The notes below the pieces were generated by a model that was not told the origin of the DNA, searched no databases, and was given only the letters and a program-made list of their open reading frames with translations. DNA of 64,000 nt from Streptomyces sp. V4I2 (lineage in GTDB: Bacteria; Actinomycetota; Actinomycetes; Streptomycetales; Streptomycetaceae), in NCBI RefSeq assembly GCF_030817655.1, contig NZ_JAUSZM010000003.1, forward strand, positions 3,410,001 to 3,474,000, read 5' to 3'. How positions within the stretch are numbered: the stretch's first letter is position 1; the number at the start of each line of letters is the position of its first letter. Below are positions 39,824 through 48,484 of the stretch, in pieces. Both the position numbers and the translations under genes were made by a program.

Positions 39824-41065
39824 ATGAACGTCCGCCGCAGCGCCGCGGTCCTGGCCGCCGCCACCGCCGTGATCGGGGCCGCCGTGCCCGCCGTCGCCGC
39901 CGACCCGTCCCCCTCCGCCTCGCGGGCGTTCCCCGCCGCGCTGTACGGCAGCACGGACCCGACGTACGACGGTGTCTGGCGTCAGTCCCTCGCCCTGCTC
40001 GCCCAGCACACGGCGGGAGTGAAGCCGGCCGCGACGTCCGTGGACTGGCTGACCGGACAGCAGTGCGCGAGCGGCGCCTTCGCGCCCTACCGCGCCGACC
40101 CCGCCACGGCCTGCGACGCCAAGCTCATGGTCGACACCAACAACACCGCCGCCGCCGTCCAGGCTCTCGCCGCGCTCGGCGGCCACGACGCCGCCACGGA
40201 CAAGGCGGTCGCCTGGCTGAAGTCCGTGCAGAACAAGGACGGCGGCTGGGGGTACGCCCCCGGCGGCGCCAGCGACACCAACTCGACGTCCGTGGTCGTC
40301 GGCGCGCTGACGACCGTGGGGGAGAAGCCGGCGGACGTACGCAAGGGGGGCCAAGGGCCGTACGACGCCCTGGTGAAGCTCGCCCTGCCGTGCGAGGGCG
40401 CCGCAGCCGCTGCCGACGCAGGTGCCTTCGCCTTCCAGCCCGGCAAGAAGGGTGAGCTGGCCGCCAACGCCGACGCCACCGCGGCGGGGGTCGTCGGCGC
40501 GCTCGGGAAGGGCCTGGTCGTCGAGCCCGCCGCGCAGGCGGAGGCCGCCGCCTGCTCCGGCTCCGGCTCGCCGTCCCCGCGGCAGGCCGCCGCCAACGGC
40601 GCCGCCTACCTCACCAAGGCCCTCGCCAAGGACGGCCACCTCACCTCGGCCCTCCCCGGCTCCACCGACCAACCGGACCACGGCAACACGGCCGACGCCG
40701 TCGTCGCCCTCGCCGCCCAGGGCCAGGCCGCGCAGGCGAAGAAGCCGCTGGAGTGGCTCGAGCAGAACTCCTCCGCCTGGGCGGCGCAGAGCGGCCCGGC
40801 CGCCTACGCCCAGCTGATCTTCGCCGCCCACGCCACGGGCACGGACCCGCGTGACTTCGGCGGCACGGACCTGGTCGAGCAGCTCAACGCGACGGGGCCG
40901 GCTCCGCAGACGGCGACGGCCAACAGCGAGAAGGCCGACGAAACAACCGACGAAACGGATGACTCGGGCAGCGGCGACGTGTGGTGGATGGTCGGCGCCG
41001 GCCTCGCCGCCGGGGCGGGCATCGGCTTCCTGCTGAGCAGCCGCAACAAGAGGCGGCAGCCGTGA
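39824..41065 (+). CDS. secreted, membrane-anchored alpha/alpha-barrel protein (intrinsic factor-like), B12-regulated
   Basis: 413 residues. A signal peptide (MNVRRSAAVLAAATAVIGAA..AVAA) is followed by a prenyltransferase/squalene-oxidase repeat barrel with turns such as LTGQQCASGAFAPY, VQNKDGGWGYAPGG and KDGHLTSALPG. A Thr/Asp/Ser linker (ETTDETDDSGS), a membrane helix (VWWMVGAGLAAGAGIGFLL) and a basic tail (RNKRRQP) anchor it to the outer face of the membrane. The same alpha6/alpha6 barrel forms the N-terminal half of eukaryotic intrinsic factor and transcobalamin. First gene behind a cobalamin riboswitch and ahead of an ECF transporter, so a corrinoid-capturing surface protein is inferred. 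Coupled to the next gene by GTGA. Confidence 0.85.
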   Translation: MNVRRSAAVLAAATAVIGAAVPAVAADPSPSASRAFPAALYGSTDPTYDGVWRQSLALLAQHTAGVKPAATSVDWLTGQQCASGAFAPYRADPATACDAKLMVDTNNTAAAVQALAALGGHDAATDKAVAWLKSVQNKDGGWGYAPGGASDTNSTSVVVGALTTVGEKPADVRKGGQGPYDALVKLALPCEGAAAAADAGAFAFQPGKKGELAANADATAAGVVGALGKGLVVEPAAQAEAAACSGSGSPSPRQAAANGAAYLTKALAKDGHLTSALPGSTDQPDHGNTADAVVALAAQGQAAQAKKPLEWLEQNSSAWAAQSGPAAYAQLIFAAHATGTDPRDFGGTDLVEQLNATGPAPQTATANSEKADETTDETDDSGSGDVWWMVGAGLAAGAGIGFLLSSRNKRRQP

Positions 41066-41706
41066 CCTCCCGCCGCCGTGCCGCGACCCTCCTGCTCCTC
41101 GCCTCGTTCCTGTTCTCCGGGAACGCGGGTCAGGCGCAGGCCGCCGGTTACCGCTACTGGTCCTTCTGGGAGCGCGACGGCAACCAGTGGACGTACGCCA
41201 CCCAGGGCCCTTCGACCGCTCGTCCGTACGACGGCGACGTCCAGGGCTTCCGCTTCGCGGTCAGCGAGGACTCCGGCGACGCGACGAAGCCACGCGGCAC
41301 GGCCGACTTCGCGACGATCTGCGCGAACACGCCCGCGCAGGACGGCAAGAAGCGGATCGCCCTGGTCATCGACTTCGGTACGACGACCGACGCCCCGTCC
41401 GGCGAAACCCCGCCCCCGGCCCGCACGGGCTGCGTGCCGACCGCCCCCGACGCCACGACCGCCGAGGCCCTGGCCGCCGTCGCCAAACCGCTCCGCTACA
41501 ACACCAACGCCCTGCTGTGCGCGATCGCGGGTTATCCGGAGGCGGGGTGCGGGGAGCAGGTGTCGACCGAGAAGAAGCCGAGCACCGCATCCAGGGAGGA
41601 GAAGGAGAACGGGGGCCCGTCGGCGGGCCTGCTGGCGGGCGCGGCGGCCGTGGCAGCCCTGGGCGCGGCGGCGGTATGGCAGGCACGGCGGCGCAGGAAT
41701 GGATAG
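41062..41706 (+). CDS. secreted anchored protein of the SCO2322-type family, B12 operon
   Basis: 214 residues from GTG 41062, overlapping the previous stop. A signal peptide ends near AGQAQA; the mature domain begins AGYRYWSFWERDGNQWTYATQ, with many aromatic residues and four cysteines (CANTPAQ, GCVPTAP, LLCAIAG, AGCGEQ) likely in disulfides. A Ser/Glu/Gly linker and a C-terminal helix (LLAGAAAVAALGAAAVW) with RRRRNG tail anchor it in the membrane. I recall the same gene next to the barrel protein in S. coelicolor (SCO2322). It could supply the second, beta-type half of a two-chain corrinoid binder; this is inference. Confidence 0.8.
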   Translation: MTSRRRAATLLLLASFLFSGNAGQAQAAGYRYWSFWERDGNQWTYATQGPSTARPYDGDVQGFRFAVSEDSGDATKPRGTADFATICANTPAQDGKKRIALVIDFGTTTDAPSGETPPPARTGCVPTAPDATTAEALAAVAKPLRYNTNALLCAIAGYPEAGCGEQVSTEKKPSTASREEKENGGPSAGLLAGAAAVAALGAAAVWQARRRRNG

Positions 41707-42955
41707 CTCGTGTCGAGCCGCCCAGCCTGCGGGCAGTCGTGCCGCTGGGGCGATGGGCGTCCCCCCGCTCGAGCGGAGCCGAGAGTGGGGGAGGGTGGGC
41801 GCAGGCGGCACCCCGCAACGCCGGGCTGCGCACCCCACCCGCCCGCACCAGCGCCGGCCCACATTGCACCCCGGCGCCTGGTGGCTCTGGGCCCTCGCCC
41901 TCGGCACCGCAGCCACCCGCACCACCAACCCCCTCCTCCTCGCCCTCCTCATCACCACCTCCGCCTACGTCGTGGCCACCCGCCGCCCCGACACCCCCAC
42001 CGCCCGCTCCTACACCGCCTTCGTCAAACTGGCCCTGGCCGTCCTCCTCATCCGCCTCGCCTTCGCGGTGGCACTCGGCTCCCCCGTCCCCGGCACCCAC
42101 GTGATCGCCACCCTCCCCGAAGTCCCCCTCCCCGACTGGGCCCAGGGCATCCGCCTCGGCGGCAGAGTCACCGCCGAAGGCCTCCTCTTCGCCCTGTACG
42201 ACGGCCTGCGTCTGGCCACCCTCCTCATCTGCGTGGGCGCCGCGAACGCCCTCGCGAACCCGGCCCGTCTCCTCAAGTCGCTCCCGGGCGCGCTGTACGA
42301 GATGGGCGTGGCGGTGGTCGTGGCCCTCACCTTCGCCCCGAACCTGATCCTCGACGTCCAGCGCCTGCGCGCCGCCCGCCGGCTGCGCGGCCGCCCCGAC
42401 AAGGGCATCCGCGGCCTCCTCCAGGTCGCGCTCCCGGTGCTCGAAGGCGCCCTGGAACGCTCCGTCGCCCTCGCCGCAGCGATGGACGCCCGCGGCTACG
42501 GCCGTACCGCCGACGTCCCCGCCCCGGTCCGCCGTACGACGACCGCTCTCACCCTCGGCGGGCTGCTCGGGGTCTGCGCGGGAACGTACGGACTGCTGAC
42601 GGCCGAGGGCGGCACTTACGGCCTCCCCGTCCTCCTCGCCGGACTGGCCACCGCTCTCGCGGGCCTCCGCCTGGGCGGCCGGCGTTCGCTGCGCACCCGG
42701 TACCGCCCGGACCGCTGGGACATGCGCGCCTGGCTGGTCACCGGCTCCGGCGTGGCGGTGGCCACGCTGCTCGTGCTCGCCTCCGCCCACGACCCCGAGG
42801 CCCTGAACCCGGGCGTGGTCCCCCTGGTCGCCCCGGCCCTCCCCCTGTGGCCCGCGGCGGCCGTACTCCTCGGCCTGCTCCCGGCCTTCGTCGCCCCCGA
42901 TCCCAACCCCGACCCCGACCCCGCTCCCGCTCCCGACCCCAAGGACCCGTCGTGA
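41699..42955 (+). CDS. cbiQ: ECF transporter transmembrane (T) component, CbiQ type
   Basis: 418 residues from ATG 41699, 8 bp inside the previous gene. The first 60 residues are low-complexity and partly encoded by a 42-bp dispersed repeat; conserved sequence begins at LHPGAWWLWALALGTAATRTTNPLLLA. Five to six membrane spans follow; the coupling helices carry ARR motifs (RLRAARRLRGRP and AMDARGYGR) that bind the ATPases, the family hallmark. C-terminal tail DPNPDPDPAPAPDPKDPS is a low-complexity repeat. Part of the B12-riboswitch operon; overlaps the ATPase start as GTGA. Confidence 0.9.
   Translation: MDSSCRAAQPAGSRAAGAMGVPPLERSREWGRVGAGGTPQRRAAHPTRPHQRRPTLHPGAWWLWALALGTAATRTTNPLLLALLITTSAYVVATRRPDTPTARSYTAFVKLALAVLLIRLAFAVALGSPVPGTHVIATLPEVPLPDWAQGIRLGGRVTAEGLLFALYDGLRLATLLICVGAANALANPARLLKSLPGALYEMGVAVVVALTFAPNLILDVQRLRAARRLRGRPDKGIRGLLQVALPVLEGALERSVALAAAMDARGYGRTADVPAPVRRTTTALTLGGLLGVCAGTYGLLTAEGGTYGLPVLLAGLATALAGLRLGGRRSLRTRYRPDRWDMRAWLVTGSGVAVATLLVLASAHDPEALNPGVVPLVAPALPLWPAAAVLLGLLPAFVAPDPNPDPDPAPAPDPKDPS
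41751..41792 (+). repeat. 42-bp dispersed repeat, copy 2, in the cbiQ 5' end
   Basis: Reverse-oriented copy of 9100-9141 with two mismatches (CTTCG versus CTCCG and ACCCC versus ACGCC). It contains CTCGAG flanked by C6 and G-rich arms and would insert GVPPLERSREWG into the N-terminal region of CbiQ. Confidence 0.8.
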
Positions 42956-44649
42956 TCCGCTTCGAGAACGTCTCGGTGACGTACGACGGTGCCGCCGAAC
43001 CCACCGTCCAGGGCGTGGACTTCGAGGTGCCGGAAGGCGAACTCGTTCTGCTGGTAGGCCCGTCGGGCGTCGGCAAGTCCACCGTGCTCGGCGCGGTGAG
43101 CGGGCTCGTCCCGCACTTCACCGGCGGGACCCTGCGCGGCCGGGTCACGGTGGCCGGCCGGGACACCCGTACGCACAAGCCGCGGGAACTCGCCGACGTG
43201 GTGGGGACAGTCGGCCAGGACCCGCTCTCCCACTTCGTGACGGACACCGTGGAGGACGAACTCGCCTACGGCATGGAGTCGTTGGGCCTCGCCCCGGATG
43301 TGATGCGCCGCCGCGTCGAGGAGACCCTGGACCTTCTGGGTCTGGCCGATCTGCGCGACCGGCCCATCACCACGCTCTCCGGCGGGCAGCAGCAGCGCGT
43401 CGCGATCGGCTCGGTCCTCACCCCGCACCCGCGGGTCCTCGTCCTCGACGAACCGACCTCCGCGCTCGACCCGGCGGCCGCGGAGGAGGTCCTCGCGGTC
43501 CTCCAGCGCCTCGTCCACGACCTCGGCACGACGGTCCTCATGGCCGAGCACCGACTGGAACGCGTCGTCCAGTACGCCGACCAGGTCGCCCTCCTCCCCT
43601 CGCCCGGCGCGGCCCCGGTCCTCGGCACCCCGGCCGAGATCATGGCCGTATCGCCGGTGTACCCACCGGTGGTGGACCTGGGCCGGCTCGCGGGCTGGTC
43701 CCCGCTGCCGCTGACGGTCCGGGACGCGCGGCGACGGGCGGGCGATCTGCGGGAACGGCTGGGCGGACAAGACGGGACGCCCGAAGTGTCCCCCGTCACG
43801 ACGGCACCACCCCAGCCGGAGGCTCCCCCGACCTCCCGTCTCCGCCTCCGTCTCCGCCTCCGTCTCCGCAAGAAGCCCACCCCGGCCCCAACTACCGCAT
43901 CCCCGGCCGAAGTCCACGCCCTCGCCGTCCGCCGCGACCGCGTCCAGGCCCTGCGTCACGTCGACCTCACCGTCGCCCCCGGCGAGACGATCGCCCTCAT
44001 GGGCCGCAACGGCGCCGGTAAGTCGACGCTGCTCTCCGCGCTGGTCGGTCTGGTGGAGCCGGCCGCCGGGTCGGTGCGGGTCGGGGGTGCCGTACCGCAT
44101 CGCACGGCGCCCCCCGAGCTCGTACGCCGCGTGGGTCTCGTACCGCAGGAACCGCGCGACCTGCTGTACGCCGACACGGTCGCCGCCGAGTGCGCGGCCG
44201 CCGACCGGGACGCGGGCGCGGCGCCGGGGACCTGCCGGGCGCTGGTCACCGAGCTGCTCCCCGGCGTCACCGACGACATCCATCCGCGTGACCTCTCCGA
44301 GGGCCAGCGGCTGGCTCTCGCGCTGGCCGTGGTCCTGGCGGCCCGCCCTCCCCTGCTGCTCCTCGACGAGCCGACCCGGGGCCTGGACTACGCGGCGAAG
44401 GCCCGCCTGGTCGCGGTCCTGCGCGGGCTGGCGGCCGAGGGGCACGCGATCGTGCTGGCGACCCACGACGTCGAGCTGGCCGCCGAGCTGGTCCACCGTG
44501 TGGTGCTCCTCGCCGACGGAGAGGTGATCGCGGACGGCCCGACGGCGGACGTGGTGGTGGCCTCCCCCTCCTTCGCCCCGCAGGTCACGAAGATCCTGGC
44601 GCCGCAGAAGTGGCTCACGGTCGCGCAGGTGCGGGAGGCGCTGGCATGA
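42952..44649 (+). CDS. cbiO: ECF transporter fused double ATPase (CbiO-CbiO)
   Basis: 565 residues from GTG 42952 with two ABC domains. First: Walker A GPSGVGKST (about 36-44), Q-loop VGQDPLSHFVTDTV, signature LSGGQQQRVA, Walker B VLVLDEPTSALD. Second, after an RLRLRLRLRLRKK linker made by repeated 12-bp units: Walker A MGRNGAGKST, LVPQEPRDLLY, LSEGQRLALALA signature, Walker B LLLLDEPTRGLD, H-loop LATHDVELA. It drives vitamin or metal uptake with CbiQ and the S component on both flanks. All catalytic residues are visible. Overlaps both neighbours by four bases. Confidence 0.93.
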   Translation: MIRFENVSVTYDGAAEPTVQGVDFEVPEGELVLLVGPSGVGKSTVLGAVSGLVPHFTGGTLRGRVTVAGRDTRTHKPRELADVVGTVGQDPLSHFVTDTVEDELAYGMESLGLAPDVMRRRVEETLDLLGLADLRDRPITTLSGGQQQRVAIGSVLTPHPRVLVLDEPTSALDPAAAEEVLAVLQRLVHDLGTTVLMAEHRLERVVQYADQVALLPSPGAAPVLGTPAEIMAVSPVYPPVVDLGRLAGWSPLPLTVRDARRRAGDLRERLGGQDGTPEVSPVTTAPPQPEAPPTSRLRLRLRLRLRKKPTPAPTTASPAEVHALAVRRDRVQALRHVDLTVAPGETIALMGRNGAGKSTLLSALVGLVEPAAGSVRVGGAVPHRTAPPELVRRVGLVPQEPRDLLYADTVAAECAAADRDAGAAPGTCRALVTELLPGVTDDIHPRDLSEGQRLALALAVVLAARPPLLLLDEPTRGLDYAAKARLVAVLRGLAAEGHAIVLATHDVELAAELVHRVVLLADGEVIADGPTADVVVASPSFAPQVTKILAPQKWLTVAQVREALA

Positions 44650-45470
44650 CCGATACGCGCCAGGCCAAGGCCGTCCGCCTGGGCCCTCGCTCGACAGCCG
44701 CCCTGCTCCTCGTGAGCGCGGTCGGCGTGGCCGCTCTCGGCTGGCCGTTCCTCGCCCCGCCCACGTCCCGGGTCGGGGCGCATGCGCAGGACGCCCCGTG
44801 GTTCTTCGCGGGCCTGCTGCTCCTTCTCGTCGCGGTGCTGGCGGCGACGATCTCGGAGTCCGGCCTGGGCCCGAAGGCGGTGGCGATGCTCGGCGTGCTG
44901 GCGGCGACCGGTGCGGCGCTGCGCCCCATCGGCGCCGGGACGGCCGGTCTCGAGCCGATGTTCTTCCTGATGGTGCTGAGCGGACGCGTGCTCGGCCCTG
45001 GCTTCGGTTTCGTGCTCGGCTCCGTGACGATGTTCGCGTCGGCGCTGCTCACGGGCGGGGTGGGCCCGTGGATGCCGTTCCAGATGCTGGCGATGGGGTG
45101 GTTCACGATGGGCGCGGGTCTGCTGCCGGGCCCCGACCGCCTGCGCGGCCGCGCCGAACTCGCGCTCCTCGGCGGCTACGGCTTCGTGTCCGCCTTCGCC
45201 TACGGCACGATCACCAACCTCGCGGGCTGGACCTTCATGACGCAGAACGCCTCGAACATCGCCTTCCAGCCGGACGGGGCGGTCGCCGCCAACCTGGCCC
45301 GCTTCGTCGCGTACTGCCTGGCCACGTCACTGGGCTGGGACCTGGGCCGGGCGCTGGTCACGGTCGTCCTGACGGCGCTGCTCGGCCCGGCGATCCTCAG
45401 GGCCCTGCGCCGGGCCACCCGCAGGGCGGCCTTCGAGACCCCGGTCACTTTCGACGCCCCCGCCGAGTGA
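44646..45470 (+). CDS. ECF transporter substrate-binding (S) component
   Basis: 274 residues from ATG 44646 (ATGA overlap). Six to seven hydrophobic segments, e.g. STAALLLVSAVGVAALGWPF, APWFFAGLLLLLVAVLAATI, FFLMVLSGRVLGPGFGFVLG and MLAMGWFTMGAGLLPGP; GGYGFVSAFAYGTITNLAGW is typical of the CbrT/cobalamin-type S group. Together with T and A-A subunits this makes a complete group II-like ECF importer. Its place under a cobalamin riboswitch points to cobalamin or a corrinoid/cobalt substrate; DNA evidence alone cannot tell these apart. Last gene of the operon. Confidence 0.88.
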   Translation: MTDTRQAKAVRLGPRSTAALLLVSAVGVAALGWPFLAPPTSRVGAHAQDAPWFFAGLLLLLVAVLAATISESGLGPKAVAMLGVLAATGAALRPIGAGTAGLEPMFFLMVLSGRVLGPGFGFVLGSVTMFASALLTGGVGPWMPFQMLAMGWFTMGAGLLPGPDRLRGRAELALLGGYGFVSAFAYGTITNLAGWTFMTQNASNIAFQPDGAVAANLARFVAYCLATSLGWDLGRALVTVVLTALLGPAILRALRRATRRAAFETPVTFDAPAE

Positions 45471-45774
45471 AGAGCCCCACATGACCCAGGTCACCTACGA
45501 GGCCCGGTCGTAGACTCCGGCGCCTGGCATGTACGCGCACGCAGCCCCGCTGACCTGCACGTTGAGAGCCAGATCACACAGAGGGCCGAGGCCCCACATG
45601 CGACCACCACTAGTAAAAGGGGTCATTGCGGACAGGGCGCGGGCCTGTTTCTCTGAAGGACGTCGCACGGCGCCGACGAGCCCTCAGGGCCGCGGCGCCG
45701 CGGCACGCCACCGCCCCCGCACCACGGGGTCACGGCACGCCACGACATCCCAGTCCCCGAAGAAAAGGTTCTCC

Positions 45775-46197
45775 GTGTCCGTCCCGCGCATCGTTCGTCG
45801 CATCGCTTCCCCGAAGAAGGCCCTCACCGCCGTAGCGCTGGCCGCCGCCACCACCGGCATGGCCCTGACCGCGGCCCCCGCCCAGGCGGCCACCACGGGC
45901 GCCTCGGCCACCGAGGCGAAGGCGATCGCGCACAAGCTGATCCCGGACACCGCTCAGTACAACGCCTTCAGCAAGATCGTCGAGCACGAGAGCGGCTGGG
46001 ACGTCGACGCCACGAACGCCTCCTCCGGCGCCTACGGCCTGGTCCAGGCCCTCCCCGGCGCCAAGATGGCCTCCGCCGGCTCCGACTGGAAGACCAACGC
46101 CGAGACCCAGATCGAGTGGGGCCTCGACTACATGAACGACCGCTACGGCAGCCCGACCGGCGCCTGGTCGTTCTGGCAGGCCAACGGCTGGTACTGA
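45775..46197 (+). CDS. secreted transglycosylase SLT-like / Apf C-terminal domain protein
   Basis: 140 residues from GTG 45775 (AAAAGG upstream). A signal peptide (RIASPKKALTAVALAAATTGMALTAAPAQA) precedes one lysozyme-like domain: FSKIVEHESGWDVDATNASSGAYGLVQALPG with the catalytic E and the SGAYG turn, DWKTNAETQIEWGLDYMNDRYG, and the end WSFWQANGWY. Aggregation-promoting-factor C-terminal/SLT-type cell-wall hydrolases of this size are common secreted proteins in Streptomyces. A 300-nt leader precedes the gene; I find no recognised riboswitch in it. A very strong terminator follows. Confidence 0.85.
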   Translation: MSVPRIVRRIASPKKALTAVALAAATTGMALTAAPAQAATTGASATEAKAIAHKLIPDTAQYNAFSKIVEHESGWDVDATNASSGAYGLVQALPGAKMASAGSDWKTNAETQIEWGLDYMNDRYGSPTGAWSFWQANGWY

Positions 46198-46225
46198 TCG
46201 CTCCGCTGATCCCAGCCCCTCTTAC

Positions 46226-46267
46226 GCGAAGGCGGCGGCCCCCGATCCCCGGGGCCGCCGCCTTCGC
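46226..46267 (+). terminator. strong intrinsic terminator
   Basis: 17-bp perfect stem, GCGAAGGCGGCGGCCCC with its complement at 46251-46267, 8-nt loop. Directly follows the secreted SLT-like protein gene. Confidence 0.9.
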
Positions 46268-46299
46268 CATGTCCGCCCGCTCACCCAGGCCGAGGCCGC

Positions 46300-46575
46300 C
46301 GAGTTTCCGAGGACGGCCGGGACGGGACGCCGGCCGGCGACGCCGTCAGCGATGGTGTCGGTCGAGTCGGTGGTGACGACGCGCCGCCCGCGCCACGAGC
46401 GTGTCAGCGCCGGTGCGCCCAGCGGCTGGACACAGATCACCTCGATACCGGGAGCCAAGGCCTTCACCACACGACCCACACCGGTGTTCCGGGTCGGCCG
46501 CCTGGATGGACGGCAGCGTGGTGCTGCTGTCCCACACGCCGATCTGGACGGCACCCTCGACGATCTCCAGCCCTG
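46300..46575 (-). pseudogene. threonine/serine dehydratase relic
   Basis: The minus strand shows LEIVEGAVQIGVWDSSTT and LPSIQAADPEHR in one frame, then GRVVKALAPGIEVICVQPLG, APALTRSWRGRRVVTTDSTD and TIADGVAGRRPVPAVL in another. The ICVQPLGAPALTRSW and TDTIADGVAGRRP blocks are typical of PLP-dependent threonine dehydratases around the substrate loop. The PLP lysine and Gly-rich N-terminal parts are absent. An internal fragment with frameshift; nothing else is recognised from 46576 to 46806. Confidence 0.65.
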
Positions 46576-46806
46576 ATCAGACGGTCGGCAAGCTGGTCCT
46601 GGCCCTCATTTTGGGCAGCAGCATCCATGGAACCGCCTCACGTCCGAAGCACCGAGCAGTGCCCACCCCGCATACCCCCGGAACACCACAGCACGCGCCA
46701 ACACACGAGGTCACGGCGGCGCGTAAACCTACGGGCCGTGCCTCCGCAGCGTCGAAGTGGGCCGACCGCATCAGATGCCTGGGCAACGAGGTCGGCCGTG
46801 CCCTTG

Positions 46807-47430
46807 TCAGTGGTGGCGCGGGCGGGGCAGCAAGGCGAACGCGCTCTCCGCGATCGAGGTCAGGCGGTCGGGACTGTGGCCGTACGCGCCCACGACATCG
46901 CACCCGCGGATGACGGTCAGCAGAAGGTATGCAAGGTCGTCGGGGTCCGCGTCGGGGTCGATGTCGCCGTTGCGCTGCGCCGCTCGCACGCACTCGGCCA
47001 CCGCCGTCCGGACCACGGAGAAGCAGTCGTTGGCCAGGCGTTGCACCTCGGGGTCGGAGGCGCCGATCTCCAGGGCCATCTTGGCGGCGAAGCAGGCCGC
47101 CGCCGCCCGGTCGGGGGCGGGGGGTACGTCGGCGGCGAGTGGCACTCCGTGGACGGCGCGGAGCAAGTACGCGTGCAGTCGTTCCAGGGCGCCCTCGTCC
47201 GGTCCGGCGAGCATGTTCCGCGGACCTTGCCCCAGCCGGGCGAAGTAGCCGGCCATCGCCTGCAGCAGCACGCCGTGCTTGCCGTCGAACGCGGCGTAGA
47301 GGCTGCCGCGGCCCAGGCCGGTGGCGGCGCTGATGTCGTCGACGCTCGTGCCGTTGTAGCCCGAGGTGCGGAACTGCCGCTCGGCGGCATGGAGGACGTG
47401 GTCGGGGTCGAAGCTTCGTGGTCTCGCCAT
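46807..47430 (-). CDS. TetR-family regulator
   Basis: 207 residues from ATG 47430 (MARPRSFDPDHVLHAAERQF). Helix-turn-helix: TSGYNGTSVDDISAATGLGR and GSLYAAFDGKHGVLLQ, the AcrR/TetR_N type. The ligand-binding domain (about 70-207) has CFAAKMALEIGASDPEV; three or more cysteines (ACFAAK, NDCFSV, AECVRA, GCDVVG) could make it redox- or electrophile-sensitive. Divergent from an SDR gene across a promoter/operator region that is duplicated at 53.2 kb, so it likely controls both its neighbour and the epoxide hydrolase operon. Confidence 0.9.
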   Translation of the reverse strand: MARPRSFDPDHVLHAAERQFRTSGYNGTSVDDISAATGLGRGSLYAAFDGKHGVLLQAMAGYFARLGQGPRNMLAGPDEGALERLHAYLLRAVHGVPLAADVPPAPDRAAAACFAAKMALEIGASDPEVQRLANDCFSVVRTAVAECVRAAQRNGDIDPDADPDDLAYLLLTVIRGCDVVGAYGHSPDRLTSIAESAFALLPRPRHH

Positions 47431-47459
47431 ATACCGAAGGTAAAGCCAACCCACCCTTC

Positions 47460-47525
47460 TTGACAACTCAGTACAGAACCATCTAGGTTTCCGACTGTTC
47501 AGTCCACAACCGTCCTGAGCTCACC
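47460..47525. promoter_or_regulatory. promoter/operator region, copy A
   Basis: 66 bp from TTGACAACTCAG to GAGCTCACC, containing a -35-like TTGACA, AGAACC..GGTTT as an inverted core around CTA, and the palindrome GACTGTTCAGTC. Copy B (53225-53290) matches at 61 of 66 positions. It lies between tetR (start 47430) and the SDR gene. Confidence 0.75.
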
Positions 47526-47634
47526 GGACCGGCCTGGTCCGGGCTTGCAGGACCGGTGCGGACCGTGTCGACCTGAGCACAGGCGACCCCGCACAGCGCA
47601 CGACGAAGTCATGGCCACAACCGAAGGAACCGAC

Positions 47635-48450
47635 ATGCAGACAGCTTCCCCAGTGGCCCTCGTGACGGGCGCTTCCTCCGGGATCGGGCGGGCGGCGGCG
47701 CTCGCTCTCGTGGGTGCCGGCTTCGCGGTGGTCGGCACGAGCCGCAACGCGGCGAAGGCCGAGCCGCTCGCCGGGGTGACGTTCCTCGATCTCGACGTGG
47801 CCAGCGACGAATCGGTCCGCTCCCTGGTCGAGGAGGTGATCGAGCGGTTCGGCCGGATCGACGTCCTGGTCAACAACGCAGGTGTGGGTGCGGTCGGCGC
47901 CGGCGAGGAGAGCTCGATCAACCAGGCCAAGGAGGTCTTCGACATCAATGTCTTCGGTCTGATTCGGATGACAAACGCAGTGCTGCCCCAGATGCGCGCC
48001 CAGGGCAGTGGCCGCGTGGTCAACGTCTCCTCGATGCTCGGTCGGATCCCAGCGCCCTTCATGGCCGTCTACGCCGCCACCAAGCATGCGGTCGAGGGCT
48101 ACGCGGAGTCCGTCGATCACGAGCTTCGCGAGCACGGCGTCCGGATGCTGCTGGTCGAGCCGACCTACACACGCACGAGTTTCGAGGCGAGCAGCATGGC
48201 ACCCGACTCGCCCCTGCCGATCTACGCCGCACAGCGGGAGGTCTCCCGAGACGTGCTGGCCACGGCCTTGCGCAACGCCGACCACCCGGACGTTGTCGCG
48301 AAGGTGATCGTCGCGGCCGCCACCGATTCCAAGCCCAAGCTCCGGTACACCGCCGGCTCGTTGGCCGCACGCGTCAGCCTCCTGCGCCGGATCGTGCCCT
48401 CGCGCGCCTTCGACAGACAAATCCGCAAGCTCAACCGGCTGGCCGGCTGA
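47635..48450 (+). CDS. SDR-family oxidoreductase
   Basis: 271 residues from ATG 47635 (GAAGGA upstream; ATG 47611 is an alternative that adds eight residues). Rossmann motif VALVTGASSGIGRAAALAL, NNAGVGAVGAGEESS, catalytic S (VVNVSSMLG), Y and K (AVYAATKHAVEGYAESV). The C-terminal LREHGVRMLLVEPTYTRTSFE and FDRQIRKLNRLAG fit the classical SDR oxidoreductase group with broad carbonyl/alcohol substrates. Divergent from the TetR gene; likely repressed by it through the copy A operator. Confidence 0.9.
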   Translation: MQTASPVALVTGASSGIGRAAALALVGAGFAVVGTSRNAAKAEPLAGVTFLDLDVASDESVRSLVEEVIERFGRIDVLVNNAGVGAVGAGEESSINQAKEVFDINVFGLIRMTNAVLPQMRAQGSGRVVNVSSMLGRIPAPFMAVYAATKHAVEGYAESVDHELREHGVRMLLVEPTYTRTSFEASSMAPDSPLPIYAAQREVSRDVLATALRNADHPDVVAKVIVAAATDSKPKLRYTAGSLAARVSLLRRIVPSRAFDRQIRKLNRLAG

Positions 48451-48484
48451 CCCCGCAGTACACCCGGCGCCCGAGGAGACGCAC

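Noticed and set aside
45471..45774. Leader of the secreted SLT-like gene as a c-di-AMP (ydaO) riboswitch
   Set aside because: Some Streptomyces cell-wall hydrolase genes have that element, but the conserved blocks are not present here.
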